From: an uncultured Gammaproteobacteria bacterium
Lineage (GTDB): Bacteria > Pseudomonadota > Gammaproteobacteria > Ga0077536
Assembly: GCA_938075585.1 (NCBI GenBank)
Contig: CALJHG010000008.1
Location: 1 to 53,154 of the forward strand
Length of the DNA stretch: 53,154 nt
Direction: 5' to 3'
Below, one piece after another: positions 8,400 through 17,180 of this stretch (within the stretch, counting starts at the first letter, position 1; each line of letters opens with the position of its first letter). A program made the position numbers and the translations under genes. The notes below the pieces were generated by a model that saw nothing but the letters and a program-made list of their open reading frames with translations, ran no database searches and was not told the origin of the DNA.

Positions 8400-9239
8400 A
8401 TGAGTGAGACAAATAATTGCACAGTTATTCGGCAGATTAAAGGGCAGGTCACAAGCGATGGCGCTGGTGTCAAGATCTGTCGGCTGATTGGAGGTGCGCA
8501 GCTACCAGATCTTGATCCGTTTCTTTTATTCGACGAATTTATATCTGACAACCCTGATGAATACATAGGTGGATTCCCTGAACACCCGCATCGAGGTTTC
8601 GAAACAGTTACCTACATGCTAGCAGGGAGAATGAGGCACGAAGACAATCAAGGAAATAAAGGAATACTAGAACCAGGTAGTGTGCAATGGATGACTGCGG
8701 GTAAAGGAATAATGCATTCGGAGATGCCTGAGCAAGAAAATGGATTAATGTGGGGATTTCAACTTTGGGTCAACCTCCCGTCAAAGTCAAAAATGACGCA
8801 ACCTCGCTATCAGGATATTACGCCAGATGAGATCCCGATCGATGATAAAACTGATGGAGTATCAATTCGCGTGATCGCAGGAGACCATAATAATTTAACC
8901 GGTCCAATTACCGATATTACTACTGCACCTTTGTATTTAGATATAAGCTTAGAAAAAGGATGTTCTGCCTCTGTCGCAATCCCAACTACGCACAATAGGC
9001 TTCTATACTGTTACTCCGGTGCGCTACAGATCGGTGACAGTACTGTTGAAAAAGGTTCTCTCGCAATTCTGAGTAATGACACCACACTGTTGATGAACTC
9101 GGGGAGGCAATCGTCGTCTGCTATCGTAATCGCGGGATTGCCAATCGGAGAACCTGTAGTTCGCTATGGACCTTTTGTCATGAATACTCATAAAGAGATC
9201 AGGCAAGCAATTTACGACGCTCAAAATGGACTTATCTAA
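8400..9239 (+). CDS. Pirin family protein
   Basis: A 279-residue bicupin of the pirin family. The N-terminal cupin carries EHPHRGFETVTYML. The metal ligands of the family can be placed at His62, His64, His106 and Glu108 (GIMHSEMP). Pirins bind iron or another metal; some are quercetinases and others regulate gene expression or pyruvate metabolism. Which role this one has is unknown. GGGAG lies about 11 bases before the ATG. It is followed 77 bases later by a hydrolase on the same strand, so an operon is possible. Confidence 0.9.
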   Translation: MSETNNCTVIRQIKGQVTSDGAGVKICRLIGGAQLPDLDPFLLFDEFISDNPDEYIGGFPEHPHRGFETVTYMLAGRMRHEDNQGNKGILEPGSVQWMTAGKGIMHSEMPEQENGLMWGFQLWVNLPSKSKMTQPRYQDITPDEIPIDDKTDGVSIRVIAGDHNNLTGPITDITTAPLYLDISLEKGCSASVAIPTTHNRLLYCYSGALQIGDSTVEKGSLAILSNDTTLLMNSGRQSSSAIVIAGLPIGEPVVRYGPFVMNTHKEIRQAIYDAQNGLI

Positions 9240-9316
9240 AATTAAAGACTGAAACACTTAAAAATAACTGGTGCTTCATACCGAGCGGATATATCTTTAA
9301 CTGACTTTTTATATCT

Positions 9317-10240
9317 ATGCTCACCGAAACTGGTAGGAGAATAGCACTGAGACGTGATATTGATTTCAAAGCTGACGGCGTGACTCTAAGAGGTTGGATG
9401 TATAAACCCAACAAAGGTCCAAAGGCATTTCCCACCATTATCATGGCGCACGGTTTCTCTGGCGTTAAGGAAATGGGATTAGATCAGTATGCTGACGTAT
9501 TTGTTAAGAATGGTTTTGCGGTGCTAGTCTATGACAACAGATGTCTTGGTTCTAGTGGCGGTCAACCTAGACAAGACATCGACCCGACAATGCAAATGCG
9601 TGATTATAGAAGCGCTATCACTTTTGCTCAGTCCCAACCGGAGTGTAATCCTGAGCGTATCGGGATCTGGGGGACTAGTTATACAGGCGGCACTGTATGT
9701 GCGGTAGCCGCACTAGATAAAAGAGTTAAAGCAGTCGTCAGCCAGGTTCCCTTTATGAACGGTCATCGCAACTTACAACAGTTCCTACCAATTGGTGCAG
9801 TGGATGACTTTCACCAAATGTTAGATGAAGATAGGATAGGCAGAGTGTCGGGAAAGAAATCTAAATACGTGAAGATGTGCTCATTGGATCCTGAAGAGCC
9901 TCACGTTTTTCCTGGCGAAGAAACATATAATTATATCCACCAGTTTGTTGATAACGATCCAAAGTGTACCTGGGAAAACCGAGTAACGGTGAGATCTCTT
10001 GAGTATATGATCGAATATGATGTCACTGGCTACATGAAACAGATCAGTCCGACTCCGCTCCTGATGATCGTCTCCGAAATTGACACCACAACTCCGTCAG
10101 ATATTGCACTAGACCTATATAACCTAGTTCCTGGTCCAAAAGACTTGGTGGTGATCAACTCAAATCACTATGGTGCATACACCGAAAAATTCAAAGAGAC
10201 CAGCGGTGCTGCCAGTAATTGGTTCAAAAATCATCTATAG
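9317..10240 (+). CDS. Alpha/beta hydrolase (dienelactone hydrolase/peptidase S15-like)
   Basis: A 307-residue alpha/beta hydrolase. The oxyanion-hole segment is MAHGFSG (about residues 43-49), and the nucleophile elbow is GTSYTGG with Ser121. A C-terminal Asp in EIDTTTP and His in NSNHYG are likely to complete the triad. The overall pattern resembles the acetyl-xylan-esterase/S15-peptidase-like hydrolases annotated generally as dienelactone hydrolase family. It is cytoplasmic (no signal). The ATG at 9317 lacks a clear SD; a GGAGA at about 9333 suggests that translation could begin slightly later, but no ATG, GTG or TTG there is convincing. Confidence 0.8.
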   Translation: MLTETGRRIALRRDIDFKADGVTLRGWMYKPNKGPKAFPTIIMAHGFSGVKEMGLDQYADVFVKNGFAVLVYDNRCLGSSGGQPRQDIDPTMQMRDYRSAITFAQSQPECNPERIGIWGTSYTGGTVCAVAALDKRVKAVVSQVPFMNGHRNLQQFLPIGAVDDFHQMLDEDRIGRVSGKKSKYVKMCSLDPEEPHVFPGEETYNYIHQFVDNDPKCTWENRVTVRSLEYMIEYDVTGYMKQISPTPLLMIVSEIDTTTPSDIALDLYNLVPGPKDLVVINSNHYGAYTEKFKETSGAASNWFKNHL

Positions 10241-10268
10241 AAGTCTTAAACATGTGCCAGATTCCGAG

Positions 10269-11429
10269 TCAGGAGTTTTCTTCTAGGATCCGTATGCGGT
10301 TTTGAAACCATAGCCCTAACACAATCATTCCTAATCCTGCGCTTGTAAAAACAATGGTGTACCCATAGTTATCAATTATCTTACCGAAAACTAATACACC
10401 ACATCCTTGACCAAAAAATAGCATGAATGCCCATAAAGACATAGTTGCGCCCCGAGATTCCACGGATATCTCAGTCGCACGTGTCTGCATAGTATTGTGG
10501 ATCAAGTAAAAGCCGAATCCTGCGAATAAAAATATTGGAAGACAAAACCACCAGACAGGCGTAACTGAAAGTGCAAAGTAAGAACACCCTACTATACCTC
10601 CGCCAGTCACCACCATTTTACGTTCGCCTAGCCTAGGAACCACCCACTTAACACTAGCTACATATGCCAATCCCCCAAAACCATAAAATGCTAAAGTTAA
10701 ACCCACAATGTCATAATCTAATCCAAAATTTTGGCGCAAATATGCACCAAAATATGCCATCGCGCCGAAGAGCAGGAATCCTTCTGCAGTTACAGCGATC
10801 ATCGCAGTGCGCGGCGCAACCTCAATAAATAGTTTTGTATAAAGTCGAAGTACTTGCTTAACTGTCTGCGGAGTATCAATAACTCTCTCGGTGGTACACC
10901 GAGTCCAGAGGATGATACCAATAACGCTACACAAGATTCCTAGAAAGAAAAATACTTGTCGCCATTCAAAGTACTGCACAGCGATCCCACCCAAAGTCGC
11001 TCCCACAATGTTCCCCCAAATGATCCCATTGATATAGCGACCAATTACTAATTGGCGTCTATCATAGGGTATCTCGTCAGCAATATAGGCCATAGCTAAA
11101 GGAATAGTGCCTGCCATAAATAAGCCAGAAAAAAATCTGAAGATAGTCAGTTGGCCTAAGGATTCGGACAGACCACATGCAATTACAAAAACTACTGAAA
11201 GTAAGACAGAAAAGGCTATAACACGTAATTTCCCAATTCGGTCACCCAAAGGGCCGCAAAATAGTTGAGCTAGCCCGTAAGGAACCGCAAATGCCGTCAC
11301 CACAATTCCCGCTTGTCCTACTAGAACTGAAAAATCACTTGCAATTATAGGCAGTAATGGCCCTGTGACCGTCATTACCGCAACCACAATGAAACTCATT
11401 AAACTTAATAACCGAATCGTGCCATTCAT
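10269..11429 (-). CDS. MFS transporter (DHA1-like)
   Basis: A 386-residue major facilitator with about 12 hydrophobic segments. Motif A, GDRIGKLRV, sits between TM2 and TM3 (around residue 61). It is likely to export or import a small organic compound by proton exchange. No substrate can be assigned; its length and lack of a large central loop fit the 12-TM drug:H+ antiporter style. It shares the 168-base intergenic space at 11430-11597 with the divergent quinone-oxidoreductase-like gene, which includes a small inverted repeat that might be a shared operator. Confidence 0.85.
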   Translation of the reverse strand: MNGTIRLLSLMSFIVVAVMTVTGPLLPIIASDFSVLVGQAGIVVTAFAVPYGLAQLFCGPLGDRIGKLRVIAFSVLLSVVFVIACGLSESLGQLTIFRFFSGLFMAGTIPLAMAYIADEIPYDRRQLVIGRYINGIIWGNIVGATLGGIAVQYFEWRQVFFFLGILCSVIGIILWTRCTTERVIDTPQTVKQVLRLYTKLFIEVAPRTAMIAVTAEGFLLFGAMAYFGAYLRQNFGLDYDIVGLTLAFYGFGGLAYVASVKWVVPRLGERKMVVTGGGIVGCSYFALSVTPVWWFCLPIFLFAGFGFYLIHNTMQTRATEISVESRGATMSLWAFMLFFGQGCGVLVFGKIIDNYGYTIVFTSAGLGMIVLGLWFQNRIRILEENS

Positions 11430-11468
11430 TATAATGAGCCTAATTACATAAAAAAACCGAAGGTAGCG

Positions 11469-11490
11469 AATACAAAAATAGGCTTGTATT
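11469..11490. promoter_or_regulatory. Inverted repeat between divergent MFS and QOR genes
   Basis: The perfect 7-base arms AATACAA (11469-11475) and TTGTATT (11484-11490) are separated by 8 bases. They lie in the divergent space between the MFS gene start (11429) and the QOR-like start (11598). This is where a repressor of either promoter could bind. The sequence alone does not name a regulator, and no TetR/LysR-type gene is adjacent. Confidence 0.25.
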
Positions 11491-11597
11491 ATTTGTAATC
11501 TATTCGAAATAACGGAACCGACAGCGGTATCATGGACATCAGTAGCGCGGTCATCAATAAAAACTGAATTGAGCTAAATTAGAAGGAATTCACCACA

Positions 11598-12593
11598 ATG
11601 AAAGCTGTTTTAAGTACGAGCCCTGGAGATCCGGATTCGTTACGACTTGAAGATATTAACATATCCGACCCTAAAGATGGAGAAGTGCGAATCAGAGTTA
11701 AAGCCTGTGGCGTAAACTATCCGGACGCACTAATAATAGAAGACAAGTATCAATTCCGTCCTGAGCGACCCTTTTCGCCTGGAGGAGAAGTAGCTGGCGA
11801 GATCGATGCAGTGGGCGCCTCTGTGTCAAGCTTTAAAGTCGGGGATAGAGTCATAGGATATGTTGGATGGGGAGGTATGGCAGAGCAAGTCATTACCACA
11901 CCTGAGAAATGTTCACTGATCCCCAGTGGTATGCAAGATGATGAAGCTGCCGCGTTCATGCTCACTTACGGAACCTCCTACCATGCGTTAAAACAACGCG
12001 GGCAACTTTCCAAGGGTGAGACGCTTTTGGTACTTGGCGCAGCTGGGGGTGTGGGTCTCGCTGCCGTGGAATTAGGTAAGGCTATGGGAGCCAAAGTTGT
12101 CGCCGCAACCTCGAGTGAAGAGAAGACCGCACTCGCTGTATCAAAGGGAGCAGACGTTGGAATGATTTATCCGAGAGGGCCTTTTGACAAAGCTGCAACA
12201 AAAGAGTTAGCAGGTCGTTTCAAAGAAGCTGTGGGGTCAAATGGTGCGGACGTAATATACGATGCCATCGGTGGCAGTTATGCGGAGGCATCTCTGCGAT
12301 GTATTGCTTGGGAGGGAAGGTTTCTTGTGGTTGGTTTTCCTTCCGGTATTCCAACCATTCCACTTAATCTAGCACTTTTAAAAGGGTGCCAGATTGCTGG
12401 CGTCTTTTGGGGCGCGTTTACCGAAAAACAACCAGAGGATAACGCAATAAATATTCGTGAACTCTATGCATTCTTTTCAGAAAATAAGATCCGTCCCCAC
12501 GTTTCTGCTCGATATTCTCTTTCAGAGGCGGCACAGGCTATTAAAGATTTATCCGAGCGGCGTGCTATGGGAAAAATTGTAGTGACTATTTAA
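11598..12593 (+). CDS. NADPH:quinone oxidoreductase-like zinc-independent MDR protein
   Basis: A 331-residue medium-chain dehydrogenase/reductase of the quinone oxidoreductase type. The GroES-like N-terminus has PFSPGGEVAGEIDAVGASV, and the Rossmann motif is LGAAGGVGLAAVELGKAMGA around residues 147-166. The Cys/His zinc ligands of alcohol dehydrogenases are missing, as expected for this branch. It probably reduces quinones, enones or acryloyl-CoA-like compounds with NADPH. AGAAGGAATT lies just ahead of the ATG. The gene starts 93 bases before the PVADH-like operon and may be its first member or separately transcribed. Confidence 0.85.
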   Translation: MKAVLSTSPGDPDSLRLEDINISDPKDGEVRIRVKACGVNYPDALIIEDKYQFRPERPFSPGGEVAGEIDAVGASVSSFKVGDRVIGYVGWGGMAEQVITTPEKCSLIPSGMQDDEAAAFMLTYGTSYHALKQRGQLSKGETLLVLGAAGGVGLAAVELGKAMGAKVVAATSSEEKTALAVSKGADVGMIYPRGPFDKAATKELAGRFKEAVGSNGADVIYDAIGGSYAEASLRCIAWEGRFLVVGFPSGIPTIPLNLALLKGCQIAGVFWGAFTEKQPEDNAINIRELYAFFSENKIRPHVSARYSLSEAAQAIKDLSERRAMGKIVVTI

Positions 12594-12686
12594 GCTATAT
12601 GTCCGTGTGAGGCAAAAAACTGCTACCGGAGACTAGGTTAATTTTGTAATAATCGAAGACACAGATATTCAAACGGGGAGATCACA

Positions 12687-14522
12687 GTGCGATTTTTAAT
12701 ATTGGGAATTTTGTTCGTAGGCATAAGTTCGATCGTTAGCGCAGGACATCACGAAGAAGATGAAGGGGCGTTAGTATACCAAGCGAATTGCGCGTACTGT
12801 CACGAAAGAGAAATGGTTCGAATGCCGAGTCGCGAAGACCTCAAAAAAAGAGATGCGCTAGAGGTTTACTCTACGATAAGCAGTGGAGTAATGGCGCCTT
12901 ATACAAGAGATCTTTCGCATGAAGAGCGACGATTAGTTACCGAATATGTCACTGGCAAATCGCTGGGTGACTACGCTTCTGGAGCGGCTGCAATTCCAGC
13001 CGAGGCCTACTGTGATGCAGCACTTGATGGGAAGGTAAAGCAGGCTAATTCTGGTTGGAATAGCTGGGGAAATGATTCGGCTAATACTCGCTACCAAACA
13101 TCAGACAATGCCGGGCTATCGAAATCGGATGTGCCAAACCTTAAATATAAGTGGGCATTCGGCGTGCCTGGAGTCTCAAGTATGTCAGGGCAACCAGCAG
13201 TGGCGGATGGACGGTTATATTTTGGTACTTGGTCTGGCTTAGTGATTGCACTTGATGCGGAGTCGGGCTGTGCTCTGTGGGTATATGAAGCAAGCGGCGG
13301 AATTCGAACGGCAATGACTCTTGGCGAACTTAAAAATGGCGCCATTAGTCTGTTTTTCGGTGATTTATCGGGAAGAGCCTATTCACTTGACCCAAACACG
13401 GGGACGGAAAACTGGACAATACAAGCGGATGATCACGATCACGCACGGATCACCGGAACCCCCGTTTATCACGACAATCGATTATACATACCATTGTCCT
13501 CTCTTGAGGAGGTTGCGGGCTCAATGCATGACTATGAGTGCTGTACCTTTAGAGGTGGCGTTATGAGTGTCGATGCCGACAATGGTAAAACACTATGGAA
13601 AACTCGAACAATCGCGGAGGTTCCCAGCAAACGGGGGAAAAATTCGGTAGGGACTCAATTGTGGGCGCCAAGTGGCGCGGCAGTTTGGACAGCACCTACT
13701 GTAGACCCTGAAACCCGAAGCATCTATGTAGTGACGGGTGATAGCTATTCTGTGCCAGCGGCGCCTGAATCTGATGCTGTGATGGCTTTTGACATGGATA
13801 CCGGAGAAGTAAAATGGACGACCCAAACTCTTGCCGGTGATGCGTTCACAGTAGCTTGTATAAGCTCAGGCGACGACCCTGGCTGTCCCGAGAACCATGG
13901 GCCCGACTTAGATTTTGGTAGCTCACCGGTTCTAACTACTAACGCTCAAGGTGAGCGACTTCTTTTAGCGGGGCAAAAATCGGGGTGGCTTTATGCTCTG
14001 GATCCTAATGATGGTAGTTTGAAATGGAAAGTCGAAGTCGGCCCAGGCGGGATTGTCGGTGGGATCGAATGGGGCTTCGCGGTTGACAGCGATAAAGCAT
14101 ATGTTGCAATAGCTGGGGCATGGGAATTAGGCCCAGGTGAAGCCGGCTCAATAAGCGCAATCAATTTAAACACTGGAAAAATTGTTTGGAAAACTGGCCC
14201 GTCAAAAACCGTCTGTAATGGGATAGAAAAGTGTAATACCGGGCAACTTGCCGCAGTGACAGCGCTAGATGGCGTGGTTTTCTCCGGCAGCCTTGACGGA
14301 CATCTCCGAGCATATGATTCCGAAACTGGCAAAATAATTTGGGAATATAATACTTTAAACACCTACTCTACGGTGAACGGAGTAAAAGCGGTTGGTGGGT
14401 CAATTAATGGTCCCGGTCCGGCGATAGCTCAGGGACACGTTTACGTGAATTCAGGATACGGGATGTGGAACATGTGGATCCCTGGAAATGCGCTCATAGC
14501 GCTCAGTGTTAATGGAGAGTAA
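12687..14522 (+). CDS. Secreted PQQ quinohaemoprotein, polyvinyl-alcohol-dehydrogenase-like
   Basis: A 611-residue exported enzyme. Residues 1-19 are a signal peptide. A c-type haem site follows at once (CAYCH, Cys35, Cys38, His39), so a short cytochrome domain precedes an eight-bladed PQQ beta-propeller. The propeller has the features of the polyvinyl alcohol dehydrogenase (cytochrome) family: adjacent Cys in YECCTFRGG, GTQLWAPSGAAVW, ATGDSYS-like VTGDSYSV and GPDLDFGSSPVL. Asp409 in that last segment is the likely catalytic base. The position two residues on is Gly, which argues for calcium rather than a lanthanide (inference). Substrate is probably a secondary alcohol, not necessarily PVA. 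The GTG start has GGGGAG 6 bases before it. It heads a six-gene run to 17179. Confidence 0.88.
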   Translation: MRFLILGILFVGISSIVSAGHHEEDEGALVYQANCAYCHEREMVRMPSREDLKKRDALEVYSTISSGVMAPYTRDLSHEERRLVTEYVTGKSLGDYASGAAAIPAEAYCDAALDGKVKQANSGWNSWGNDSANTRYQTSDNAGLSKSDVPNLKYKWAFGVPGVSSMSGQPAVADGRLYFGTWSGLVIALDAESGCALWVYEASGGIRTAMTLGELKNGAISLFFGDLSGRAYSLDPNTGTENWTIQADDHDHARITGTPVYHDNRLYIPLSSLEEVAGSMHDYECCTFRGGVMSVDADNGKTLWKTRTIAEVPSKRGKNSVGTQLWAPSGAAVWTAPTVDPETRSIYVVTGDSYSVPAAPESDAVMAFDMDTGEVKWTTQTLAGDAFTVACISSGDDPGCPENHGPDLDFGSSPVLTTNAQGERLLLAGQKSGWLYALDPNDGSLKWKVEVGPGGIVGGIEWGFAVDSDKAYVAIAGAWELGPGEAGSISAINLNTGKIVWKTGPSKTVCNGIEKCNTGQLAAVTALDGVVFSGSLDGHLRAYDSETGKIIWEYNTLNTYSTVNGVKAVGGSINGPGPAIAQGHVYVNSGYGMWNMWIPGNALIALSVNGE

Positions 14523-14526
14523 TCAG

Positions 14527-15369
14527 ATGTCAGATCGAATCGAATTTACTGATATAAAAATTGAATACATAGATGTCGAAGATGCTCGCGAAATGTCAGG
14601 TTTAAGAATGGTGCTAGGCGCTTACCCTATTCCAGGTCCTTGGCGAGAATCCTGTAAAGGCATCTTCTATGTAAAAGGCCTGTCCTATAGGTCGGTAAAA
14701 ACAGCCAATCGAGGCGAGTCAGATCTTGGGCTGGGGATGGACGGATCTCAGAGCGAACTAATATCATGGACTAGTCAATCAAGTGCACCAGTCGCAATTT
14801 GGCAAGACGAAAGACCACGATTTACTTGGATCGACCAGCTCAACCTGGCTGAGCGACTAGAGCCTGAACCTCGTCTGGTTCCCGAGAATGCGGCAGACAG
14901 AGTACTTATGTTTGGTCTTATTAATGAGTTAGCAGGTGAGTTTGGTGCTGGCTGGATGGGGAGACATATTCTCGTAAAAACTGGATACCGAGTTGCGGCC
15001 GAAAGTAATGGCGATACAAGCCTATGGGATGCTTTAGCAGAAAAATATGGCTATTCGGAAAAGGCCGCAGAAGCCTCAAACGCGCGAATAGCAGGTGTAT
15101 TTAACCAATTAAATGAACAGTTAGTAACACAGAAAAAAATTGGTTCCAAATATTTAATCGGCGATTCTTTATCAGCCCTGGATATCTATCACGCGTGCTT
15201 TTTTTGTCTCTTTAAACCCATGGAGCAGAAACGTTGTCCGATGGCGACAGACTTTCGCCCTTTTTATGAATGTTCTGAAAACGAAGTTCTCAAGTCCTTG
15301 AGTCCGAGTTTAGAAGAACATAGAGACTACATCTATAAAAACTACCTCGAACTGCCAATAGTATTTTGA
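14527..15369 (+). CDS. Glutathione S-transferase-like protein
   Basis: A 280-residue protein with a thioredoxin-fold N-terminus (IPGPWRESCKGIFYVKG, then SSAPVAIWQDERPR) and a helical GST C-terminal domain from about residue 110. It belongs to a rather long-loop GST group that often carries Trp-rich contacts rather than the Ser/Cys-Pro start of classical GSTs. The enzymatic role is unknown; glutathione conjugation or thiol-assisted ring opening are both possible. The frame opens 7 codons earlier, but the ATG at 14527 has GGAGAG 6-7 bases upstream. It begins 4 bases after the PVADH-like stop. Confidence 0.75.
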   Translation: MSDRIEFTDIKIEYIDVEDAREMSGLRMVLGAYPIPGPWRESCKGIFYVKGLSYRSVKTANRGESDLGLGMDGSQSELISWTSQSSAPVAIWQDERPRFTWIDQLNLAERLEPEPRLVPENAADRVLMFGLINELAGEFGAGWMGRHILVKTGYRVAAESNGDTSLWDALAEKYGYSEKAAEASNARIAGVFNQLNEQLVTQKKIGSKYLIGDSLSALDIYHACFFCLFKPMEQKRCPMATDFRPFYECSENEVLKSLSPSLEEHRDYIYKNYLELPIVF

Positions 15370-15384
15370 AAACGGAGAATAATA

Positions 15385-15753
15385 ATGAAAGGCTATACAA
15401 CACTGGGAACAAATGACTTGGGACGCGCATCGAAGTTCTATGATGAGCTACTATCAGAAATGGGTGGCGGTCGAGTTATGGAAAATGATCGCATGGTGAT
15501 GTGGGGGACCGGTGAAGATAAGCCGACAGTAGCTGTGCTGCTGCCATTCGATGGCCAACCTGCAACCGCCGGGAATGGTTCAATGCTAGGTATCAGTTGC
15601 GCTTCTCACGAAGAAGTAAATAAAGTGCATGCCAGAGCACTTGCCCTAGGTGCTCAAGATGAAGGCGCGCCAGGTAATAGAACTGATGCATTTTATGGTG
15701 GCTATATCAGAGATCTCGATGGGAACAAACTTGTCTTTTTTAAGATGGGATAA
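15385..15753 (+). CDS. VOC family protein (glyoxalase-like)
   Basis: A 122-residue vicinal-oxygen-chelate protein consisting of two half modules: TLGTNDLGRASKFYDELL at the N-terminus and GGYIRDLDGNKLVFFK at the C-terminus. Short single-domain members act as dimers and include lactoylglutathione lyases, fosfomycin-resistance relatives and dioxygenases. The second module keeps the DxxGNxL segment, but the full metal set cannot be confirmed. GGAGA precedes the ATG closely. It lies 15 bases after the GST-like gene, in the same run. Confidence 0.85.
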   Translation: MKGYTTLGTNDLGRASKFYDELLSEMGGGRVMENDRMVMWGTGEDKPTVAVLLPFDGQPATAGNGSMLGISCASHEEVNKVHARALALGAQDEGAPGNRTDAFYGGYIRDLDGNKLVFFKMG

Positions 15754-15789
15754 CGTGATTAGTAGCCGGTTTTACTAATAAGTACTTCC

Positions 15790-16248
15790 ATGAAAGATAG
15801 AGGATCCCTTTACTTTGAAGATATTAATGTTGGAGACCGACTCAAACTCGGTCCATACGCAGTAACAAGGTCTGAGTTATTAGCGTTCAATCGTAAATGG
15901 GATCCCCTGCCTATTCATCTTTCGCAAGAGAAAGCTATTGAAAAGGGTTATAAAGATATCACAGCATCAGGCCAATACACTCTTTGTATTAAGCAATGGA
16001 TGTTGAATCAGGCGAACTGGACTAACGCAGTGATAGGTGCACTCGGTTTTGACGAAATGCGCTTCCCACTGCCCGTTTATCCTGGAGACGATATCAGCCT
16101 TGAAATCGAATGCCTCGCCACGCGGCCTTCAAAATCGAAGTCCGACAGAGGAATATTGACGTTCTTCTTCCAATTAATTAATCAAAACGATAAAGTGGTC
16201 TTGCACTATAAGGACACAGTGATGTTTTCCCGAAAGAATTCACGTTGA
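15790..16248 (+). CDS. MaoC-like (R)-specific enoyl-CoA hydratase-fold protein
   Basis: A 152-residue hot-dog-fold protein of the MaoC dehydratase family. The hydratase-2 motif is present as Asp38-Pro-Leu-Pro-Ile-His43 (WDPLPIHL), the catalytic pair that hydrates trans-2-enoyl-CoA. The rest fits a short MaoC with a PVYPGDDI segment in the second half. In this run it is the one obvious CoA-ester enzyme, which suggests that products of the periplasmic dehydrogenase may be processed as CoA esters. The gap to the preceding VOC gene is 36 bases. Confidence 0.85.
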   Translation: MKDRGSLYFEDINVGDRLKLGPYAVTRSELLAFNRKWDPLPIHLSQEKAIEKGYKDITASGQYTLCIKQWMLNQANWTNAVIGALGFDEMRFPLPVYPGDDISLEIECLATRPSKSKSDRGILTFFFQLINQNDKVVLHYKDTVMFSRKNSR

Positions 16249-16283
16249 TAGCTTTAGGGAAAAGCGTCGAACAGGGAGGATGT

Positions 16284-16754
16284 ATGTCAACTGATCTAAA
16301 CTCGCAGATTGCTGAACTCACCGCTATCGAGAACATAAAAAAGCTGAAAGCGATCTATTGCAGCTATTGTGATAATAATTATGATCCTGAGGGACTTGCG
16401 AGTCTCTTTGTCGAGGATGGTATATGGGATGGTGGCCCTGAATTTGGTCGGCACGTGGGGAAACAGGCCATTAAAAAGTTTTTTGACGGTGCGTCAGGCA
16501 GTATCGTTTTTGCCGCGCACCTCGTGATGAATCCGATTATCAATGTTGATGGCGACAAAGCGGATGGGAAATGGAGGCTAATCATGCCTTGTACAGTAAA
16601 TAATGAACAAGGTGTAGCGGAGTCGAAATGGCTATTGTCTGCCTATAGTGAAGAGTACCAACAACTTGATTCCGAGTGGCTTTTTAGCTCTTTGAAAGTA
16701 GATTCGCAATTCTATGCGGCTCACCTCGAGGGTTGGGCAGATCAAACAACATAA
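16284..16754 (+). CDS. SnoaL/NTF2-like fold protein
   Basis: A 156-residue NTF2-like protein. It has the long N-terminal helix ending in AIYCSYCDNNYDPEGLASLF, a beta-cone with GGPEFGRHVGKQAIKKFF, and the strand KWRLIMPC. It resembles the SnoaL-4 type proteins that include hydratases, isomerases, and ring-hydroxylating oxygenase beta relatives. No catalytic residue can be assigned confidently. The frame extends 13 codons upstream to 16245, overlapping the MaoC stop, but the ATG at 16284 has a strong GGGAGG 4-5 bases before it and was chosen. It is followed closely by a second NTF2-like gene. Confidence 0.75.
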   Translation: MSTDLNSQIAELTAIENIKKLKAIYCSYCDNNYDPEGLASLFVEDGIWDGGPEFGRHVGKQAIKKFFDGASGSIVFAAHLVMNPIINVDGDKADGKWRLIMPCTVNNEQGVAESKWLLSAYSEEYQQLDSEWLFSSLKVDSQFYAAHLEGWADQTT

Positions 16755-16774
16755 ATTGCTAGGAGGGGATAATA

Positions 16775-17179
16775 ATGGCAAGCAATAATTTAGAAGGCGT
16801 CTTTGAGACTTGGGCTAGTGGATTAAACGCGGGCGAGTTAGAAAAAGTGTATGACCTAATGGCTGATGATATGGTTATTTTTGATGAAGATATCCCTTGG
16901 AGGTTCTCCAAGGCTGATTTCATTGACCATATCGGATTTCACGTGCCAAACTGGGAGTCTTTCCAGTGGGTCCCGCGTGAAATGAGATACCAAACCAGAG
17001 GTACAACCGGAATAGTATCTGGATACGCGACTTTTAGGGGCAAACCAAGAGACTGCGGCTTCCGACAACGTTTTATGACGTTCACGCAGACCTGGTTAAA
17101 GCGCAAAGACGAATGGAGTCTTATTTGTTGGCATCAGGGCCCGTTGCATGGCCAGATTGACGGCGCGTCTCCTAGTTAG
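16775..17179 (+). CDS. SnoaL-like/nuclear transport factor 2 fold protein
   Basis: A 134-residue NTF2-like protein, unrelated at close range to the one just upstream. It begins GVFETWASGLNAGELEKVYDLMADD, typical of a DUF4440/SnoaL cone, and ends with a Trp-rich strand (WSLICWHQGPLHG). The role could be isomerase, hydratase or ligand carriage. GGAGGGG lies 7 bases before the ATG. Its stop is separated by a single base from the stop of apeB on the other strand, so this run of genes ends sharply here and any terminator would lie in the coding sequences. Confidence 0.7.
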   Translation: MASNNLEGVFETWASGLNAGELEKVYDLMADDMVIFDEDIPWRFSKADFIDHIGFHVPNWESFQWVPREMRYQTRGTTGIVSGYATFRGKPRDCGFRQRFMTFTQTWLKRKDEWSLICWHQGPLHGQIDGASPS

Positions 17180-17180
17180 A

